Shown in pieces: positions 58,493-64,000 of a DNA stretch of 64,000 nt (its first letter is position 1; each line of letters starts with the position of its first letter). The DNA is from Cherax quadricarinatus (lineage: Eukaryota > Arthropoda > Malacostraca > Decapoda > Parastacidae): NCBI RefSeq assembly GCF_038502225.1, contig NC_091374.1, positions 2,022,909 to 2,086,908 on the forward strand. Direction: 5' to 3'. The position numbers were made by a program, and so were the translations under genes. The notes beneath the pieces were generated by a model. That model did not search any database. It saw only the letters and a list, made by a program, of their open reading frames with translations, and was not told the DNA's origin.

Positions 58493-58904
58493 CACAAAGA
58501 GAAGAATGGCCAACAGTAGTAACTTGTAGTACATCTTCAGCTTGGACCAGGCAAAATATGTTGCATTCACATGCATGGACGTCTCTCTCCCTCACATCTA
58601 CCTCCACTCCCGTCTCATCTTACCCACTCCACTTACTCCATCCACTCCAGATATTTTCAGAGACGAGATTCGTCAACACAAATGGTTTACTATAGAAAAA
58701 ACACGTTTGGTTGGTTGTTTGGATTCACCACACACTCAGCGATATTTATTGACCTCTATGATTGGGTAAGATGTTTGGATTTTCAAGGTGGGTGAGGCAG
58801 GATGGTGGTTTAGCACAGGGCGAGATTTATCCGTAGGTTGGGATAAGTGAGGACGGGAGCGAGACAGATACAACCTCTCCTCTCACAGTCTGGTCGACAA
58901 CTGA
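58493..58904. other. Spacer without a recognised gene
   Basis: Two overlapping 74- to 75-codon plus-strand frames (58542-58795) have no domain I recognise and differ in frame. I do not call them. Confidence 0.4.
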
Positions 58905-60010
58905 CTCACTCGCTGACCTGCCATTGCTCTTGTATCCTTCCTCCCTCCCTCCTGCTGCTGCCCACTACTGTTACTACCACTGCACTACTACCACTACCAC
59001 CACTACTACCACTACCACTATCACTACTACCACTATCACTGACCTGCCATTGCTCTTGTATCCTTCCTCCCTCCCTCCTGCTGCTGCCCACTACTGTTAC
59101 TACCACTACCACCACTACCACTACCACCACTACTACCACTACACTACTACCACTATCACTGACCTGCCATTGCTCTTGTATCCTTCCTCCCTCCCTCCTG
59201 CTGCTGCCCACTACTGTTACTACCACTGCACTACTACCACTACCACTATCACTACTACCACTACCACTATCACTACTACCACTACCACTACACTACTACC
59301 ACTATCACTACACTACTACCACTATCACTACACTACTACCACTATCACTACACTACTACCACTATCACTACACTACTACCACTATCACTACACTACTACC
59401 ACTATCACTACACTACTACCACTGCCCTCCCTCCTGCTGCTGCCCACTACTGTTACTACCACTGCCCTCCCTCCTGCTGCTGCCCACTACTGTTACTACC
59501 ACTGCCCTCCCTCCTGCTGCTGCCCACTACTGTTACTACCACTGCCCTCCCTCCTGCTGCTGCCCACTACTGTTACTACCACTGCCCTCCCTCCTGTTGC
59601 TGCCCACTACTGTTACTACCACTGCCCTCCCTCCTGCTGCTGCCCACTACTGTTACTACCACTGCCCTCCCTCCTGCTGCTGCCCACTACTGTTACTACC
59701 ACTGCCCTCCCTCCTGCTGCTGACCACTACTGTTACTACCACTGCCCTCCCTCCTGCTGCTGCCCACTACTGTTACTACCACTGCCCTCCCTCCTGCTGC
59801 TGACCACTACTGTTACTACCACTGCCCTCCCTCCTGCTGCTGCCCACTACTGTTACTACCACTGCCCTCCCTCCTGCTGCTGACCACTACTGTTACTACC
59901 ACTGCCCTCCCTCCTGCTGCTGACCACTACTGTTACTACCACTGCCCTCCCTCCTGCTGCTGACCACTACTGTTACTACCACTGCCCTCCCTCCTGCTGC
60001 TGCCACTGTC
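58905..60010. repeat. CT-rich array: 120-base units, (CTAC)-type tract, then 40-base units
   Basis: Three copies at about 58912-59220 share 'gacctgccattgctcttgta' and 'tccttcctccctccctcctg'. A CACTAC/CACTAT tract follows to 59418. About fifteen 40-base units of 'actgccctccctcctgctgc' plus 'tgcccactactgttactacc' fill 59419-60000. The 40-base unit is a shortened form of the first block. The 'ctgctgaccac' variant is confined to units after 59700. Confidence 0.94.
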
Positions 60011-61009
60011 ACTGCACTACTGCCACTGTCACTGCACTACTGCCACTGTCCTTGCACTACTGCCACTGTCGCTGCACTGCTGCCACTGTCCTGCACTACT
60101 GCCTGCACCACTGCCACTGCACTACTGCCACTGTCCTTGCTACTGCCACTACTGCCACTGCCACTACTACTGCCACTGTCACTGCACTGCTGCTGCTGCT
60201 ACCACTGCCACCACTGCTACCTGCACCACTGCACCACTGTCACTGCACTACTGCTGCTGCTGCCACTGCCACCACTGCTGCCGCTGCCTGCTGTGCTATC
60301 ACTGCACTACTGCCACTGCTGCTGCTCACCGCACTACTGCCACTGCCCCCACTACTGCCACTATCCTGCTCTGCCACTGCTTTTCACTGCCACTGCCACC
60401 ACTGCTGCCACTATCACTGCACTACTGCCTGCACTACCACTGCCACCACTACTGCCACTGCCACTACTACCACTATCACTGCACTACTGCCACTGCCCAC
60501 CACTGCTATCTGCACTGCACTACTGCTACACTGCTACCACTGCACTACTACCACTATCACTGCACTGCTGCCACTGCTACATTGCTACCACTGTCACTTT
60601 GCACTGCCACTGCACTGCTACCACTGCCACTGCACACCTGCCACTGTACTGCACTGCCACTATCCTGCACTACTGCCGCTGCACTGCTGCCACTGCACTA
60701 CTGCCATATCATATACTGCCACTATGCTGCCTGCTGCCACTGTCGCTGCACTGCCGCTGCCGCTGCACTACTGCCACTGTCACTGCACTGCTGCTGTCGC
60801 TGCGCTGCTACTGTCGCTGCACTGCTGCCGCTGTCTGCGCTGCTGCCGCTGCGCACCGCACTCGTGCCGCTGTCACTGCACTGCTGCCACTGTCGCTGCG
60901 CGCTGCTGCGCTCACTGCCGCCGCTACTGCCACTGTCGCGCACGCTGCTGCCACTGCGCGCATTACTGCCGCTGTCGCTGCACTGCTGCCGCTGCACTGC
61001 TACCACTCA
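60011..61009. repeat. (CACTGC)n-type low-complexity tract
   Basis: Irregular mix of 'cactgccactgc', 'actactgccact' and 'gctgctgctgc'. G content rises towards 60780-60990 ('gctgccgctgcgc'). Confidence 0.9.
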
Positions 61010-62425
61010 CTACACCACTATCACTACCCTACTATCACTACACCACTATCATTATACCACTCACTACACTACTATCACTACACCACTATCACTACACCAC
61101 TATCACTATCACTACACCACTATCACTACCCTACTATCACTACACCACTATCATTATACCACTCACTACACTACTATCACTACACCACTATCACTACACC
61201 ACTATCACTACACCACTATCACTACACCACTAATCACTACACTACCACTATCACTACACCACTATCACTACACCACTATCACTATCACTACACCACTATC
61301 ACTATCACTACACCACTATCACTACACCACTATCACTACACCACTATCACTATCACTACACCACTATCACTACACTACTATCACTATCACTACACCACTA
61401 TCACTACACCACTATCACTACACTATCACTATCACTACACCACTATCACTACACTATCACTATCACTACACCACTATCACTACACTACTATCACACTATC
61501 ACTACACCACTATCACTACACTATCACTATCACTACACCACTATCACTATCACTACACCACTATCACTATCACTACACCACCATCACTACACCACTATCA
61601 CTATACCACTATCACTACACCACTATCACTACACCACTATCACTACACCACTATCACTACACCACTACCACTACACCACTATCACTACACCACTATCACT
61701 ATCACTACACCACTATCACTACACCACTATCACTATCACTACACCACTATCACTATCACTACACCACTATCACTACACTATCACTATCACTACACCACTA
61801 TCACTACACCACTATCACTACACCACTATCACTACACCACTATCACTACACCACTATCACTACACCACTATCACTACACTATCACTATCACTACACCACT
61901 ATCACTATCACTACACCACTATCACTATCACTACACCACTATCACTACACCACTATCACTACACCACTATCACTACACCACTATCACTACACCACTATCA
62001 CTACACCACTATCACTACACCACTATCACTACACCACTATCACTACACCACCATCACTACACCACTATCACTACACCACTATCACTACACTACACCACTA
62101 TCACTACACCACTATCACTACACCACTATCACTATCACTACACCACCATCACTACACCACCATCACTACACCACTATCACTACACCACTATCACTACACC
62201 ACTATCACTATACCACTATCACTACACCACTATCACTACACCACTATCACTACACCACCATCACTATACCACTATCACTACACCACTATCACTATCACTA
62301 CACCACTATCACTATCACTACACCACTATCACTATCACTACACCACTATCACTATCACTACACCACTATCACTACACCACTATCACTACACCACCATCAC
62401 TACACCATCACTACCACTACTTCAC
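61010..62425. repeat. (CACTATCACTACAC)n array
   Basis: Units of 14 bases 'cactatcactacac' mixed with 6-base insertions 'tatcac'. The frames across it are low complexity. Confidence 0.93.
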
Positions 62426-62960
62426 CACAACACATCTCTACAATACCATGACAGGATGACGCCGGGATACAGAATCACACAACACCAATCCATCCTCCTG
62501 GCTTATTCCACTCACTTAATATTTACATCTATGCAAGAACAAAATAGCGGTGAACTCGCAGATAAAAATATATATCGTAAATACACTATCCCAGCCAATA
62601 ATGCTATAACGCGATTAAATACTTTCACTCAACATATACCCAATTAATAACAGAAATTCAATACAGAAATCGGTTAAAAAATAATTTTAATCTTTTAAGG
62701 TATAACTATGGTAAAGATGTAGTGATGACTCGTACGCTCTGAAGGATAAAAAAATCACTGTGTAATAATAGGCAGGTTGTTGCTTTAAGTCAGGACTGCT
62801 GAGTCAATCATTGTTTAATGGGTTTTTTTCTTTTTTTTTTTGTCCAGTTTTAAGCTGGTGTTTATATGTGAAAGTCACTGGCGATAATATGCCTTGATAT
62901 TTACTTTCGTTATTGTGGTGGAGGTAGTGTTGGAGTGGTGGTGTGAGGGAGGTATGTCCA
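62426..62960. other. Spacer without a recognised gene
   Basis: AT-rich, with a poly-T run at 62825-62841. No coding or RNA signal. Confidence 0.4.
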
Positions 62961-63135
62961 ACACTCTCCCTCACCAACACTCTCCCTTACCAACACTCTC
63001 CCTCACCAACACTCTCTCCAACACCCTCTACAGCACTATCCCTCAACAACACTCTCTCCTATACCGTCCCTCAGCAGCACTCTCCAACATTCTCCCTTAC
63101 AAGCGTTTTCTCTCCAACACTCCCTCACCAGCACT
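62961..63135. repeat. About 18-base repeat (ctccctcaccaacactct)
   Basis: Degenerate copies with 'ttaccaacactctccc', 'caacaacactctctcc' and 'cagcagcactctcc'. Confidence 0.8.
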
Positions 63136-63690
63136 CTCTCCCACTACTACTTACTACTACTACTACTACCATTGCTACTACTACTACTACCACTACTACC
63201 ACCATTACTACTACTACCACCACTACTACTACTACTACTACTACCACTACTACTACCACAACCACCACTACTACTACTATTACTATTACCACTGCTACAA
63301 CCACTACTACCACCACCACCATCACTACTACTACTACCACTACTACTACTACCACCACCCTACTACTATTACTACTACCACCACCACCACTACTACTACT
63401 ACTACTACCACCACCGCCACTACTACTAGTACTACTACTACCACTACTACTACAACCACTACTACTACTACCACCACCACCACTACTACTATTACTACTA
63501 CTACTACTACCACCACCACCACTACTACTAGTACTACTACTACTACTACTACCACTACTACTACAACCACTACTACCACCACCACCACTACTACTACTAC
63601 CACCACCACCACTACTACTAGTACTACTACTACTACTACCACTACTACAACCACTACCACCACCACCACTACTACTACTACTATACAAAC
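63136..63690. repeat. (CTA/CCA)n trinucleotide array with a longer period
   Basis: Runs of 'tactactac' and 'caccaccac' triplets. The rare 'actactagtactac' recurs at 63421, 63524 and 63614, and 'ctacaaccac' follows each, so a unit of about 100 bases has been copied three times. All triplet frames stay open on both strands without meaning. Confidence 0.93.
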
Positions 63691-64000
63691 ACTACTACTC
63701 CCGCTCCTCTTAGGGAAGAGATAATTAACATAACATTAATTATCACAATTAAATTTAGTTTCTTTAAGCGTATCGAATCATGAGGATAATTAATACTGTA
63801 AGTAACAATTAAGATGACCGAAGAGATAACTTACCGTTCTCTCTCTCTCATACTAAGCTCTAACTTTGACCTAACTTATAATACTAACTTGAAGTTGCTT
63901 GCTTAAACAATCCTGCAGCACAAGGTCCGAGGTGTTAGGTTATGCTGTGTATCAGAAGATGAAGGAAATCAGATCAAATCTGATGGTCTGATGGTCTAAA
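63691..64000. other. Spacer to the window end, nothing recognised
   Basis: AT-rich unique-looking sequence without a gene or a repeat known from this window. Confidence 0.35.

Noticed and set aside
58542..58795. Two 74- to 75-codon plus-strand frames in a unique spacer.
   Set aside because: They overlap in different frames, have no recognised motif, and no splice or promoter signal was found that would favour either.
58847..62647. Thr/Leu/Tyr-rich frames of 318 to 836 codons.
   Set aside because: Low-complexity CAC/CTA repeats in overlapping frames, with no domain.

Overview
This window is non-coding eukaryotic DNA made mostly of tandem repeats. By eye, more than three quarters of the 64 kb lies in about 30 unrelated minisatellite and microsatellite arrays, with unit lengths from 2 to 73 bases. 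The gaps between arrays hold old, truncated retroelements. I see no host protein gene, rRNA, intact tRNA or CRISPR array. Several interspersed families look like ones I associate with decapod crustacean genomes (crayfish, lobster, shrimp): a LINE tail with a 'ctcgacccctgcaacca' motif, a tRNA-derived SINE with 'aggtacctgggtgttag', and a 'cgcgggggcgttgaccc' repeat. A decapod, perhaps a crayfish, is my best guess. That guess rests on memory, not on a search.

Layout. 1-10.4 kb: a cluster of fragments of a small retroelement carrying hammerhead ribozymes (203-241, 3526-3564, 8099-8135 and broken copies), a 5'-truncated Penelope-like element with a GIY-YIG endonuclease (1047-1946) sitting inside a 32-base satellite, and arrays of 12, 14, 30 and 38 bases. 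10.4-21.8 kb: arrays of 17, 18, 20, 27, 28/32, 33 and 53 bases. 21.8-27.9 kb: one 39-base array. 29.1-39.0 kb: one 36/31-base array, the largest here. 39.1-43.0 kb: a 29-base array whose unit is a hairpin. 43.2-43.7 kb: the 3' end of a LINE, with the last 134 codons of its reverse transcriptase ORF. 43.9-53 kb: arrays of 22, 49, 35 and 33 bases. 53.3-58.5 kb: a 67/73-base array. 58.9-63.7 kb: C/T-biased, low-complexity CAC/CTA arrays.

The most interesting result is a link between the two kinds of content. At least four satellites have units that match pieces of the retroelements in the same window. The 14-base array (6133-8081) matches the sequence just 3' of the hammerhead and is joined directly to a hammerhead copy. 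The 30-base array (8463-9337) matches the sequence 5' of the hammerhead and is also joined to a copy. The 53-base array (12940-13752) matches the body of the SINE. The 49-base array (47074-48791) matches the LINE 3' end and abuts a copy of it. Retroelement ends therefore appear to have seeded satellites in place.

The second result is that the three complete hammerhead copies differ by compensatory changes in stem I, and two of them also in stem II. This supports a real ribozyme fold in a small retrozyme-like or Penelope-terminal element. Very long open frames across the arrays, up to 1185 codons, come from repeat periods divisible by three and are not genes.
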